Source: an uncultured Oscillibacter sp. | Lineage (GTDB): Bacteria > Bacillota > Clostridia > Oscillospirales > Oscillospiraceae | Direction of reading: 5' to 3' | DNA: 62,002 nt | Assembly: GCF_910579365.1 (NCBI RefSeq) | Contig: NZ_CAJTUX010000008.1 | Coordinates: 1-62,002 of the forward strand | Shown here: piece after piece, positions 24,701 to 35,100 of the stretch | Layout of the letters: every line of letters begins with the position of its first letter | Numbering within the stretch: position 1 is the first letter of the stretch | Notes under the pieces: model-generated | What the model saw: only the letters and a program-made list of their open reading frames with translations | What the model was told of the DNA's origin: nothing | Database searches by the model: none | Made by a program: the position numbers and the translations under genes

Positions 24701-26137
24701 ATGCCTGATCTGCTCGGCGCCACCAATCCGGTCCCAGGCTACGACAAAAGCACGGTCAACCGGAATATTCCCGTCTCCCCCGAAAACACGCAAATCCAAA
24801 ACGTCCCCGATACCACCCGGGTCGTCCGCGCCGACGGACGGACCGAACAGCAGGACAGCAACCTCCAGGGGGACGGCCGGATTCGCTACGACTCCAATTT
24901 TCAAACCTTCCTCCAGCGCCTCAAGGAGACGCCCAGTCTGGCGGAATGCCTCTCCCGCATCTTCTCGGGGCGGGAGGGCATCGTCGTCTCCTCCGGCCTC
25001 AGCTCCGGCATCGCCGAGGAGATGGGCCGCCTGCTGGAGATGCTGCGGATGGACGAGGCCCAGCTGATGGACTTCCTGGGGGGCCAGTTCAAAACCGGAA
25101 CCCGCTTCGGCGGGGCCCTCTTCGCCCTTCTGCGCAACGCCTATGACCGCGCCTCCTCCGACGGGGTGCGGACGGATATCCTCCAATTTCTGAAGGCCTA
25201 TGTGGACTTCGACTCCACCAGCCACATCGAGGGCAACCTCCTCCGGGACCTTCGGTCTATGGCGGACGCCATGCCCGCCAGCTGGGCGGAGAAGCTCCGG
25301 GACCTGACGGCGCAGCTCCAAAACGGCATCGCCGCGGGGAACCGGGCGGGGAACCTCCAGCTCCTCCAGCGGGAGATTTTCCCCTATATGTCCGCCTATG
25401 TGGAGCGGACCCACGACATGGGCACGCCCCGGGCCCTTCTGACCATGCTGGCGCTGAACGTGGCCCGGTACGAAAACGGCTCTGAGGAGAAGCTGCTGGA
25501 GGGCTTCCACCAGCTCAGCGGCTACGGCACGCTGAAAGGCCAGCTGGGCGGAATCGACGATCAGTCCCTCCTCCTGCTTTTGAAAAGCCGCGCCGCAGGG
25601 GAAGGAGGCGCCCGGGCCATTCAGTTTTCCAACCAGCTGGCCTCCGCCGCCGCCCGGGCCTTCCGGGGCGAGGGCAGCGCCGAGGTGCAGCAGGCTTTTC
25701 AGAACCTCATCGCCGCCATGCTGGTGAACGAGAGCGTTTACATGCCCATCAACCACTATCTCCTGCCTCTGGAGTGGGACGGGCGGATGCTCTTCTCCGA
25801 GCTGTGGGTGGACCCCGACGCCGAGGAGGACCAGGGGGGCCGGGCCGGCGGCCAGAAGCGGACCATGCGCTTCCTCTTTAAAATGGATGTGCAGTCCCTG
25901 GGCATGTTCGACATCATCCTCACCGCCCAGGGCAGCGACGTGGACGTGCAAATCGCCTGCCCGGAAACGGCGGTCCCCTTCTCCAAGCAGATCGGAGACG
26001 CCGTTTCCCAGATTCTCACCCGGAACGATCTCAAGCCCGCCCGGGTGGCCGTCCGGCGGATGGACCGCCCGGTCACGCTGACCGAGGTGTTCCCCAAAAT
26101 CTTTGAAGGGAAGAACAGCGTCAATGTCAAGATCTGA
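24701..26137 (+). CDS. FliK-like flagellar protein upstream of flhX
   Basis: About 478 residues with no membrane segment. The N-terminus is disordered and polar, the middle is helical, and the last 120 residues form a FliK/Flg_hook-like pattern (LLPLEWDGRMLFSELWVD ... LFKMDVQSLGMFDIIL ... VQIACPET). Its position directly before flhX matches ylqG-ylqH in Bacillus. A role as a hook-length or export-specificity factor is therefore likely but not shown. The ATG at 24701 has GAGG 8 nt before it; a GTG at 24692 overlaps that site. It diverges from cheA. Confidence 0.6.
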   Translation: MPDLLGATNPVPGYDKSTVNRNIPVSPENTQIQNVPDTTRVVRADGRTEQQDSNLQGDGRIRYDSNFQTFLQRLKETPSLAECLSRIFSGREGIVVSSGLSSGIAEEMGRLLEMLRMDEAQLMDFLGGQFKTGTRFGGALFALLRNAYDRASSDGVRTDILQFLKAYVDFDSTSHIEGNLLRDLRSMADAMPASWAEKLRDLTAQLQNGIAAGNRAGNLQLLQREIFPYMSAYVERTHDMGTPRALLTMLALNVARYENGSEEKLLEGFHQLSGYGTLKGQLGGIDDQSLLLLLKSRAAGEGGARAIQFSNQLASAAARAFRGEGSAEVQQAFQNLIAAMLVNESVYMPINHYLLPLEWDGRMLFSELWVDPDAEEDQGGRAGGQKRTMRFLFKMDVQSLGMFDIILTAQGSDVDVQIACPETAVPFSKQIGDAVSQILTRNDLKPARVAVRRMDRPVTLTEVFPKIFEGKNSVNVKI

Positions 26138-26468
26138 AGGAACGACCCGGGCCAAGAAGGCCGTGGCCCTGCAATACGGCCCAGGGGACACCGCGCCGGT
26201 CATCGTGGCCTCCGGCATGGGATACCTGGCGGAGAAGATCGTGGAGACCGCCGCCGACTGCGGCGTGCCCATTTATGAGGATAACTCCCTGTCCACCATT
26301 CTCACCCAGCTTCAGCTGGGCCAGGAGATTCCGGAGAGCCTGTATCAGGCCATTGTGGAGATTTACGTCTACTTCCTCCACTTTGACCCCTCGGGCAACC
26401 TCCAAAAGAAGCAAGAGGAGCGCGGCCAGGCGCCGCAGAGCGACACGCAAAGAGAGGGAACAACATGA
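26124..26468 (+). CDS. flhX: FlhX: FlhB C-terminal-domain homologue
   Basis: 114 residues matching the cytoplasmic switch domain of FlhB/YscU: AVALQYGPGDTAPVIVASGMGYLAEKIVETAADCGVPIYED and LGQEIPESLYQAIVEIYVYFL. It lacks the membrane domain and the NPTH cleavage site, as FlhX/YlqH proteins do. FlhX can stand in for the cleaved FlhB tail in the export gate. It overlaps the FliK-like gene by 14 nt and the PilZ gene by 4 nt. Full-length FlhB is at 57729-58802. Confidence 0.88.
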   Translation: MSRSEGTTRAKKAVALQYGPGDTAPVIVASGMGYLAEKIVETAADCGVPIYEDNSLSTILTQLQLGQEIPESLYQAIVEIYVYFLHFDPSGNLQKKQEERGQAPQSDTQREGTT

Positions 26469-27049
26469 CCTATCTGATTTTGGACACCCAGAACCACGCC
26501 CTGGCCAGCGGCGAGCTGGCCACCCCGCCGGGGACCACCCCCATGCGCCTGAACGTCCTGGAACACAAAGTGGACGACGTGATGCGGCACGAGGTGATTA
26601 CCCTCTTCAGCTCCAGCAGCGACGAGCCGCCCGTCCAGTGCCGCATCCTCCGCCAGCGGGGGGACACGGTGCTCCTGGAAAAAATCGCCACCCTGGACCC
26701 GGAGGTCCGAAGAAACCTGCGGGTGCCGGTGAAGTTCGACAGTTTTATTTACGCCCTCCCCGATTCCCCCTGGCAGGGGCGGCGGCCGGTGCAGTCCATC
26801 GACCTCAGCTGCGGCGGCATCGCCTTCTACGCCGGCTGTCCGCTGGAGCTGCATGAGCAGATGGAAGTCGTCGTCACGTCCACGGAGAATCCGGTGATTC
26901 TGCGGTGCGAGGTTCTGCGCAAGCAGGAACTGCAAAACGGCCGCTTCATGTACGCCACCAAGTTTGTCGGCATGTGCGAGGACGAGGAGGTCGCGGTACG
27001 GGAGGCGGTGTTCAGCCTCCAGCTGCAAAGCCGCGACACTCAGGATTGA
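26465..27049 (+). CDS. PilZ-domain protein 1 (probable c-di-GMP receptor)
   Basis: 194 residues. The PilZ ligand motifs are complete: R82xxxR86 (VRRNLRV) and D113xS115xxG118 (SIDLSCGGI). The N-terminal about 80 residues fit the YcgR-like beta-barrel that often precedes PilZ. It probably binds c-di-GMP. It is coupled to flhX by an overlapping ATGA and is followed 20 nt later by the giant SLH protein gene. Confidence 0.85.
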   Translation: MTYLILDTQNHALASGELATPPGTTPMRLNVLEHKVDDVMRHEVITLFSSSSDEPPVQCRILRQRGDTVLLEKIATLDPEVRRNLRVPVKFDSFIYALPDSPWQGRRPVQSIDLSCGGIAFYAGCPLELHEQMEVVVTSTENPVILRCEVLRKQELQNGRFMYATKFVGMCEDEEVAVREAVFSLQLQSRDTQD

Positions 27050-27069
27050 AGAAAAGGAGGAAGATCAAT

Positions 27070-30000
27070 ATGATGGCAAATGCCCGCGCCCAGCGCGCTT
27101 TTGTACCAGGGTTCGCCCGGCTGGCGGCCCTGGTTCTCGCTGCCCTGACGCTATGCGCCGCCCTCTCCGCCCGCCCCGCCCAGGCGGCGGAGTGGATGGA
27201 ACCCTACCTGGAACAGGTACGGGAGTGGGGCGTCATGCGGGGGGACGCCTCCGGCAATATGAACGCGGACCGGGAGATTACCCGGGCGGAGTTCGTCACC
27301 CTGGTCAACCGGGCCTTCGGCTATACGGAGGTGGGACCCCACACCTTCACCGACGTGGCCCCCAACGACTGGTTCGCCGAGGACATCAGCATCGCCCATC
27401 AGGCGGGCTACTTCAACGGCACCAGCCCCACCACCGCCTCCCCCATGAGTCCGGTGACCCGGGAGCAGGCCGCCGTCCTTCTGGGGCGGAGCCTGCGGCT
27501 CCAGGGCGTCACCGGCGCCGCCAATTCCACCTTCACCGACATGCAGGACATCGGCGGCTGGAGCCGGGGACTGGTGCAGGAGGCCGCGGACCTGGGCATT
27601 GTCCAGGGCTATCCCGACGGCAGCTTCCGCCCCGGTCAGTACATCACCCGGGGCCAGATGGCCTGCTTCCTGGTCCGCGCCCTGGGCACCCTGGTACAGG
27701 AGCCCGGCGAACAGGCCAGCGGCGGCGTGTACGGCAACCTGACCATCAACGCCCCCGGCGTGAAGCTGAAGGACACCACCATCACCGGCAACCTCTATCT
27801 CACCGGCGGCGTGGGCCTGGGGAACGTGGAGCTGGAAAACGTCACCGTCCTGGGCAAGATCGTCCTCTGCGGCGCCGGCGAGGCGGAGCGGGGCGACCAC
27901 AGCGTCATTCTGCGCAACGTCACCGCCGGCACCCTGGAGGTGGACAGTCTCACGGACCAGTTCCTCTCCGTTCAGGCCGAGGGTCTCACCAGCATTGACA
28001 ACACCATCGTCCGCACCTCCGCTTATCTGGAGGACCTGACGGAGGACGGCCTGGGTCTCAAGAGCATCCGGCTGGACGGCGAAGACGGCGTCCAGCTCCA
28101 GCTGGCGGGCAACATCAAGGACGTCACCAACCTGACTCCCAATTCCGCCCTCCAGATCGCCCAGGGCGTGGCGGGCACCGTCACCGTCGACGAGCGGGCC
28201 ACCAACACCACCCTGAGCATCGACAACCGGGCCATCATCAACAATCTGAACCTGGACGCCGGCACCCCCGTCACCGGCGCGGGCAGCGTCAGTCATCTGA
28301 ACATCAACGCCCCGGGTTCCAACGTCTCCATGCTGCCGGACACCATCACCGTCCGCCCCGGCATCACCGGCAACATCAACAACCAGAACATGAACAACAT
28401 CTCCGCCGCCGAATCCTCGGAGGAGCCCCGGCTGCTGGCGGGCTATCCTGTCGCCCGGAACGTGGCCCCCACCTCCGCCGACGCGGTGTTCAGCACCAAT
28501 AAGCAGGGCACCATCCACTGGGCCATCACCGCCTTGATGGACGGCTCCCTGGGGGAGGAGGAGCTGATGAACCCCTCCGCCTACTCCGCCAAGATTATCC
28601 GCAGCGGCACCGTCGCCGCCGCCAACTCCAGCACGGAGTACACCGCCCGGCTCACCGGACTGACCCGGGAGGGCTCCTATTACATCTCCGCCCTGGTGGT
28701 GGACGCCCGGGGCCACCGGAGCCCCGTGAAAGTGGCCGCCTTCACCACGCCGGACGACTCCACGCCCAACTTCGCCACCGGCTATCCCCAGGAGCCCGTC
28801 CTCACCGTGGACGCCGACGGCGAACAGGTGGCCCAGATCATGGTCATGCCCACCAAGGACTGCCAGATGTACTACGTTCTGCTGCCCAGCGGCGCCACGG
28901 CCCCCACAGCGGCGGACTTCCGCTCCGCAGCCCTGCCCGGAAACCTGGGCTTCGGCATCGTGCGCCTGCGGAAGAACACGCCCTTCCTGGTCTCCCGCAT
29001 CAACTCCTCGCACCTCCAGGAGCAGACCACCTACAACCTCTACCTCTGGCTCAACGACGCGGACAACGGCCGCAGCTCCGCCGTCCGCCGGGTTCAGATC
29101 ACCACCCGGGACCTGACGCCCCCCACCATCCAGCACCTCACCGTCACCAACATCGCCGCCCAGCAGGTGCAGCTGTCCTTCGCCCTGGATGAGCCCGGCA
29201 TGCTCTACTGGGCCGTGGTCCGGCAGGGCACCAGCTTCTACGCCAGCGGCATCGACAAGGAAAACCCGGGTCTTGCGGGGCAGATTCAGATTGAAAACGG
29301 CACCGGCACCAACGTGGTCCGCCGGGGCGGCCCCATCCGGGCCAACCAGGCCTCCACCGACGTCACCTTCACCGTGGCCGGGCTCCAGCCCCAGACCGCT
29401 TACGATCTCTACTACGTGGCCAAGGACCTCGCCGGGAACTACTGCGTGTACTCCCAGACGCTGACGCCGCCCATGGAGATCAACACCCTGGACAACGAGG
29501 CGCCCACCGTCACCCAGGAGTTCACCAACGACGGCGACGGCCCGGAGAGCCACCCCACTCCCTACCCGGACTCCACCATCCGTCTGGTCTTCTCCGAGGT
29601 GGTCCTGGCCGCCCGGAACGAGGCCGGCGAGTGGAAGTACGACAGCTTTGAGGACGCCTGGCGGGACGCCCAGGGCGGCTCCGCCGAGAAGCAGAAGGTC
29701 TTCGCCGACCTCCTGCGGGAGCACATCAAGCTCTACCGCCGCCCCGCCATGGGCCAGCCCCAGCTGGTGACGGAGCGGACGGCGGACAACGAGTCCACCA
29801 TCGGCGACAGCTGGGTCATCGACTACCGCAAGGCCGTGGTCCAGCGGGACCCCTCCGGCAGCGGCGAGATGTACATCACCTTCCCCTATGAGGAGGACAG
29901 AGGCCGCAGCGCCCTGAACCTGGGCAGCGGCGAGACCTATTACTTCGTCGTCTCCAACGTGGCGGACAACTCCGACGCCCACAACCGCCTGCAAAACAGC

Positions 30001-32115
30001 GCCGGCAACCGGGAGGGCTTCCAGCTTCCCGACTTTACCACCATCGACGCCCGGCTCCACATCACCGCCGGCACCGCCATGGGCACGGTGGGCGGACAGA
30101 ACATGGTCTTCGACATGAACTTCCGCCTCTCCCCGGAGGGCACCGCCAACGTCAACAGCGAGGTGCTCTGGGACATGATCTTCTGGGCTGACGAGTCCCT
30201 GGCCTTCAAGCTCTACTGCAACGACGGCAGCGGCTGGCGGCAGTTGGGCGGCGAGGCCGAGATTCACACCAACGCCCAGCAGCCCCGCACCGGCATCAGC
30301 ATCACAAAGCTTTTGCTGGGCTCCAGCGGCGGCGTGCCCAATTTCGAGCAGCTCAATCAAGTCAGCGGCGTCCGGGATTACGGCATCATGATTACCCGCC
30401 GGGGCGACTCCACTGATAGCGAGACCTGGAGCGGGGACGTCACCCTCACCATCATGCCGGTGGCCGGGGACCTGAACTCCCTGACCAATCTGGCCGGGAA
30501 GAACCTGACCCCCAGCGCCTACCAGGCCCACCAGAACAGCAACTACGCGGTGCGGGAAATCGGTATCCCCCGGGAGTATCAGGTTTCCAAGCCCTTCGCT
30601 GACACCAAAATGCCCACCTTCATTGAGAACTATCCCCGCTTCACCCCCACGGACAGCGGCGTCAGCATTGACCTGATGGCCAGCCGGGACAACTGCAAGT
30701 ACTTCTGTGTGGTCACAAGAGTCAACAACATTCCCACCACCCTGGACGACGGCTCCGCCAACGCCGGAACCCCCATCACCCTGGACACCTGGCGGCTGCT
30801 GCCCCAGTCCGGCGGAGAGCTCCGGGACGCGAACGGCCTGAATCCTCAGGCCCCGGGCAACGTGAACCCGCCGTCCACCACCTCCATCACCAACGGCACC
30901 ACCTATGTGGGTCCGTCCTACATCATCCGCAACGGCTCCTGCGGCCGCCGCGTCACCAACATCAACATCACCGCCTCCGACCCTGAGGGCGGACTGGACG
31001 CCAATTCCGAGTATGTGGCCTACTTCGTCCTCCAGGGCGACGATCCCACCTCCGCGTCCAAGGTCTACGCCTTCCGCTTCCAGACCGAGGCCGTCACCCG
31101 GCCCGTACTGTCCGTGACGCTGAACAGCCCCATGGGCATCATCCAGTCCAACCGGGAGGCGGACGTCTGGTACGCTCTGGTCACCGCCGGCACCACCCAG
31201 GCGCCCTTCAACCTGACTCTGGCGGACTGCGCCCCCGGAAACCCCAACTGGGACTCCAACTCCGCAGCTCAGGCCAGCTACGGCAGTCTCTCCGTTCTGG
31301 AGGCCATGCGCATGGAGGCTCCCAGCGGCATGACCGGCTCGCTGTTTGACGCCTTCGCCAACCTGGACAACAGCAACACCATGGCCATTGTCAACGTGGT
31401 CAAATCCTCCGGCTCCTCCGCCGGTTCCATCCCCATCGCGGCGGGTCCCGTGAACCTGAACAGCCAGAACAACCTGCGGACCTCCGTGAACTTCTCCCAG
31501 TATCTGGTGGGCAACGCGGAGTACTGGCTGGTGGCCGTGGGCCAGTGCCAGGGCACCTCGGGCCACGCGTTCCGTTCCAACCGCTATCTGCGCAACACGG
31601 ACACCACGCCTCCTCAGGTCACCGCGCTGGACACCAACATCAGCAGCGGCACCATCTACACCGTGGATGACCGGCAGCTCGCCTATACAGAGCGCTACAG
31701 CGGCACGCTGTACATCACCTTCAGCGAGGCCCTGTACTACCGCGAGTCCGCCGAGGTGCGCAAGCAGATCATCGACGCGCAGAACGTCGCCGACCCGCAG
31801 AACCGCTACATGAGCAGCGTGGCCCTGCTGGGCAGCAACAACCCCAACTTCCATATGCTCTGCCGGGTCACCAACTTCAACCCCAACAACCCCCAGGACT
31901 GCATGGACCTGCGCATCCAGTTTGAAAACTGCGGCGACGGCGACTCCGTCACCTTCGACGCCAACCTCTGCGATGTGAACAACAACCCGGGCTCCCGCCC
32001 CCTGACGCTGACGCTGCGTCTGGTGGAGGAGAACGGTCTCCTGCGGCCCAAGTTCGAGTTTGCCTCCACGGCCATTGCCGGCATCTGGGACGGCAGAACC
32101 AACGTGCGCAACTGA
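27070..32115 (+). CDS. Very large secreted SLH surface protein
   Basis: 1681 residues with a signal peptide (residues 1-35, ending ARPAQAA). Three SLH modules follow (about 36-85, 90-145, 150-205; for example GYPDGSFRPGQYITRGQMACFL), binding the secondary cell wall polymer. Residues about 210-430 look like a right-handed beta-helix (NLTINAPGVKLKDTTITGNLYL and NVELENVTVLGKIVL). The remainder is a chain of beta-rich, fibronectin/Ig-like segments rich in Thr, Asn and Asp with very few Cys. No catalytic site was found. AAAAGGAGG precedes the ATG at 27070. It is last in the FliK-like/flhX/pilZ operon and ends at a strong terminator. It could be an S-layer, adhesin or sheath protein. Confidence 0.8.
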   Translation: MMANARAQRAFVPGFARLAALVLAALTLCAALSARPAQAAEWMEPYLEQVREWGVMRGDASGNMNADREITRAEFVTLVNRAFGYTEVGPHTFTDVAPNDWFAEDISIAHQAGYFNGTSPTTASPMSPVTREQAAVLLGRSLRLQGVTGAANSTFTDMQDIGGWSRGLVQEAADLGIVQGYPDGSFRPGQYITRGQMACFLVRALGTLVQEPGEQASGGVYGNLTINAPGVKLKDTTITGNLYLTGGVGLGNVELENVTVLGKIVLCGAGEAERGDHSVILRNVTAGTLEVDSLTDQFLSVQAEGLTSIDNTIVRTSAYLEDLTEDGLGLKSIRLDGEDGVQLQLAGNIKDVTNLTPNSALQIAQGVAGTVTVDERATNTTLSIDNRAIINNLNLDAGTPVTGAGSVSHLNINAPGSNVSMLPDTITVRPGITGNINNQNMNNISAAESSEEPRLLAGYPVARNVAPTSADAVFSTNKQGTIHWAITALMDGSLGEEELMNPSAYSAKIIRSGTVAAANSSTEYTARLTGLTREGSYYISALVVDARGHRSPVKVAAFTTPDDSTPNFATGYPQEPVLTVDADGEQVAQIMVMPTKDCQMYYVLLPSGATAPTAADFRSAALPGNLGFGIVRLRKNTPFLVSRINSSHLQEQTTYNLYLWLNDADNGRSSAVRRVQITTRDLTPPTIQHLTVTNIAAQQVQLSFALDEPGMLYWAVVRQGTSFYASGIDKENPGLAGQIQIENGTGTNVVRRGGPIRANQASTDVTFTVAGLQPQTAYDLYYVAKDLAGNYCVYSQTLTPPMEINTLDNEAPTVTQEFTNDGDGPESHPTPYPDSTIRLVFSEVVLAARNEAGEWKYDSFEDAWRDAQGGSAEKQKVFADLLREHIKLYRRPAMGQPQLVTERTADNESTIGDSWVIDYRKAVVQRDPSGSGEMYITFPYEEDRGRSALNLGSGETYYFVVSNVADNSDAHNRLQNSAGNREGFQLPDFTTIDARLHITAGTAMGTVGGQNMVFDMNFRLSPEGTANVNSEVLWDMIFWADESLAFKLYCNDGSGWRQLGGEAEIHTNAQQPRTGISITKLLLGSSGGVPNFEQLNQVSGVRDYGIMITRRGDSTDSETWSGDVTLTIMPVAGDLNSLTNLAGKNLTPSAYQAHQNSNYAVREIGIPREYQVSKPFADTKMPTFIENYPRFTPTDSGVSIDLMASRDNCKYFCVVTRVNNIPTTLDDGSANAGTPITLDTWRLLPQSGGELRDANGLNPQAPGNVNPPSTTSITNGTTYVGPSYIIRNGSCGRRVTNINITASDPEGGLDANSEYVAYFVLQGDDPTSASKVYAFRFQTEAVTRPVLSVTLNSPMGIIQSNREADVWYALVTAGTTQAPFNLTLADCAPGNPNWDSNSAAQASYGSLSVLEAMRMEAPSGMTGSLFDAFANLDNSNTMAIVNVVKSSGSSAGSIPIAAGPVNLNSQNNLRTSVNFSQYLVGNAEYWLVAVGQCQGTSGHAFRSNRYLRNTDTTPPQVTALDTNISSGTIYTVDDRQLAYTERYSGTLYITFSEALYYRESAEVRKQIIDAQNVADPQNRYMSSVALLGSNNPNFHMLCRVTNFNPNNPQDCMDLRIQFENCGDGDSVTFDANLCDVNNNPGSRPLTLTLRLVEENGLLRPKFEFASTAIAGIWDGRTNVRN

Positions 32116-32129
32116 CCCCTCAGCCCACC

Positions 32130-32163
32130 GAGGGCGGGCGATACCGCCCGCCCTCTTGCTTTT
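32130..32163 (+). terminator. Terminator after the giant SLH gene
   Basis: An 11-bp perfect stem, GAGGGCGGGCG with CGCCCGCCCTC, loop ATAC, then TTGCTTTT. Confidence 0.9.
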
Positions 32164-32192
32164 CGCTTTTTGGATAAAGGAGTGTATGCCAC

Positions 32193-35100
32193 ATGAAAAT
32201 TCGATTCCTCCGCCGGGCCGGAGCGCTGCTGCTGGCGCTGACGCTGGCCGCCGCCCTGCTGGCGGTTCCCGCCGCCGCCGTTGACCCCGGAGATCAGCCG
32301 GACCCGCCCGCCACCGTCGCCGTCACCGGCGTCTCCCTGAACCCGGCCTCCCTCTCCCTGGAGGTCGGGGACACGGGGACCCTCGCCGCCGCCGTGGCCC
32401 CTGCGGACGCCACGAACCAAGCGGTCACCTGGTCCAGCAGCAACGAGGCGGTCGCCACGGTCTCCAATGGCACGGTTTCCGCCAGATCCGCCGGTCAGGC
32501 CGCCATTACCGTCACTACCGAGGACGGCGGATTTACGGCCCAGTGCTTCGTCACCGTAACGGTGCCGCCCCCTGTGGCCGTCTCCAGCGTCTCGCTGAAC
32601 AAGGACAGCCTCTCTCTGGAGGTCGGGCAGGAGGAACAGCTCCTCGCCACCGTCCTTCCGGCCAATGCCGCCGACAAAACCGTTACCTGGTACAGCAGCA
32701 ACACCCGCGTCGCCACCGTGGGCGAGGATGGCGCCGTCCAGGCCCTCTCCGCCGGCACCGCCCTGATCTCCGCCGGGGCGGGTGGGAAATTCGCCTACTG
32801 CAATCTCACCGTCACCGCGCCGCCCACCGGCGTCACCGCCGTGGAGCTCGACCAGCGCGCCGTCTCCATTCCCGTGGGGGGCAGTCTCACCCTTACCGCC
32901 ACGGTCATCCCCAGCAGCGCGGCGGATAAGTTCCTCACCTGGAAAAGCTCCAACAGCGCGGTGAAAGTGGTCCCCAGCAGCACCGGAGGCACCGCGGTGG
33001 TCTCCGTTCCCTCCACCACGGCGGTGGGAACCACCGCCACCATCACCGTCACCTCCAGCAACAACCCCGGCGCCGCCGACAGCTGCCTGATCCGCGTGGT
33101 GGCCGCCCAGCCCCCCGCCGTCACCAGCGTGGCCATCACCAGCCGCACCAGCGACGAATTTAAATACGTGGACCCGGGCAAGACCTTCCAGCTCACCGCC
33201 GAGGCCTATCCCACCAACGCTCTGGAGGCAGACCGGAAGATCACCTGGTCCTCCAGCGACACCTCCGTCGCCACCGTGGGGCAGGACGGCGTGGTCAAGG
33301 GCGTCTCGCCGGGCAAGGCCGTCATCACCGCCCAGGCCGGCGGGTCCGACGGGCCCACTGCCGTCCGGGAGATTGAGGTCTCCGGCCTGCTTTTGAGCTA
33401 TGTCAAAAAATCCTCTACCGGCGGCGTGGGCACCACGGTGCAGCTTACGCCGGACACCGTGGTGGAGCTTTTCCAGTACCGGGACATCAGCGTCACCGTC
33501 TCGGCTTATGGTCAGGCCCGCCTGCGGACCATCAACTGGGACAGCACCAACAACACCGTGGCCCAGGTCATCGGCGGCCGGGTCACCGCCAACTATCCCG
33601 GTGAGAACGCGATCATCACCGCCGCCGCCGCCGGCACCGGCTACAGCGCCAGCTTCAAGGTCCGGGTGACGGAGGACGTGGCCGACGCCATCACCGTCAA
33701 CATGGGCTCCAGCCCCTCCTACTCCTTCTCCAGCGTCGTCAGCGAGTTGAACAGCCGTTCCCAGGCCAAGGCCGGGGGCCCCCTGGACAACGTGTATAAT
33801 CTGAAGGTCTCCACCAAGAACGGCGTCCTGTACTACCGGTTCAACTCCCCCGACGCGCCCAACCACGGCGTGGGCGGCACGGAGCGGTACTACTACCAGC
33901 CCACCGCCCAGGGGCAGATGGCCCTGCGGGACATCACCTTCGTCCCCAACTCCGGCTTCAGCGGCACCGCCGTGGTGGACTACAACGCCGTCTCCACCAA
34001 CGGCACCGCCTTCACCGGCACCATCCGCATTGAGGCCACTGCCACCGGCGACGTGACCTATTCCACCGCCATGGACCAGCCCGTCACCTTCGCGGCGGAG
34101 CATTTCTCCGCTATCTGCCGGGGCCGGAATGGTCAGGCCATCCGTCACGTCACCTTTGAGCAGCCCTCCTCCAGCCGGGGAACCCTGTACTACAACTACA
34201 GTCCCACCGGCCAGTACTCCCCCAAGGTGGACAGCGCCACCCGGTACTACGCCACCAGCAATCCCTCCATCGATCAGGTGACCTTCGTCCCCGCCAAGGG
34301 CTATATCGGGGACGTGGACATCGCCTACCGCTGCACCGACAGCTCCGGCGCCTCCTATACCGGCACCGTCACCGTCACGGTCTACTCTCCCGACGGCTCC
34401 GAGAGCCGGGATGTGGAGTACTCCACCGGCCTGAACCAGCGGCTGGAGCTCAACGGCGCCGACTTCAACACCGCCTGCCAGCGGGCCACCAACGGCACTC
34501 TGGACCGCATCCGCTTTGACAGTCTCCCCTCCTCCAGCGCGGGCATTCTGTACCTGAACTACACCAGCAGCTCCAGCACCCGGGTCTCCACCGGGCGGAA
34601 CTACTACCGGAATTCCACGCCCCGCATTTCCAACATCACCTTTGTTCCCGCCCGGAACTACAGCGGCACCGTCACCATCCCCTTTACCGGGACCAACACT
34701 TCCGGCGCCACCTTCAGCGGCAATCTGGTCATCCATGTGGACGACAGCCTGGGGACCGTGCACTACTCCACCCCTCGGAACCAGACCGTCACTTTCAGCG
34801 CCGAGGATTTTAACGACGCCTGCCGCCAGGCCAACGGCCGGACGCTGAACCGGGTGCGCTTCACCCGTCTGCCCTCCTCCAGCGCCGGAACGCTGTACTA
34901 CAACTATGTCAGCTCCAGCTCCACCGGCACCCGGGTCTCCACCGGCACGGACTACTACCGCTCCGGCTCGCCCTCCCTCTCCAGCGTCACCTTCTCCCCC
35001 GCCATCGGGTATGACGGCACCGTCTCCATTCCCTTCGACGGGTACGACAGCAACGGCTCCCGTTTTGACGGCACCGTCACCATCGCGGTGGGCAGCGCCT

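Noticed and set aside
27151..31854. A 1567-codon minus-strand open frame antisense to the giant SLH gene
   Set aside because: The plus strand has a signal peptide, SLH modules, a ribosome site and a terminator. The antisense product is low-complexity Gly/Val/Ala/Asp.
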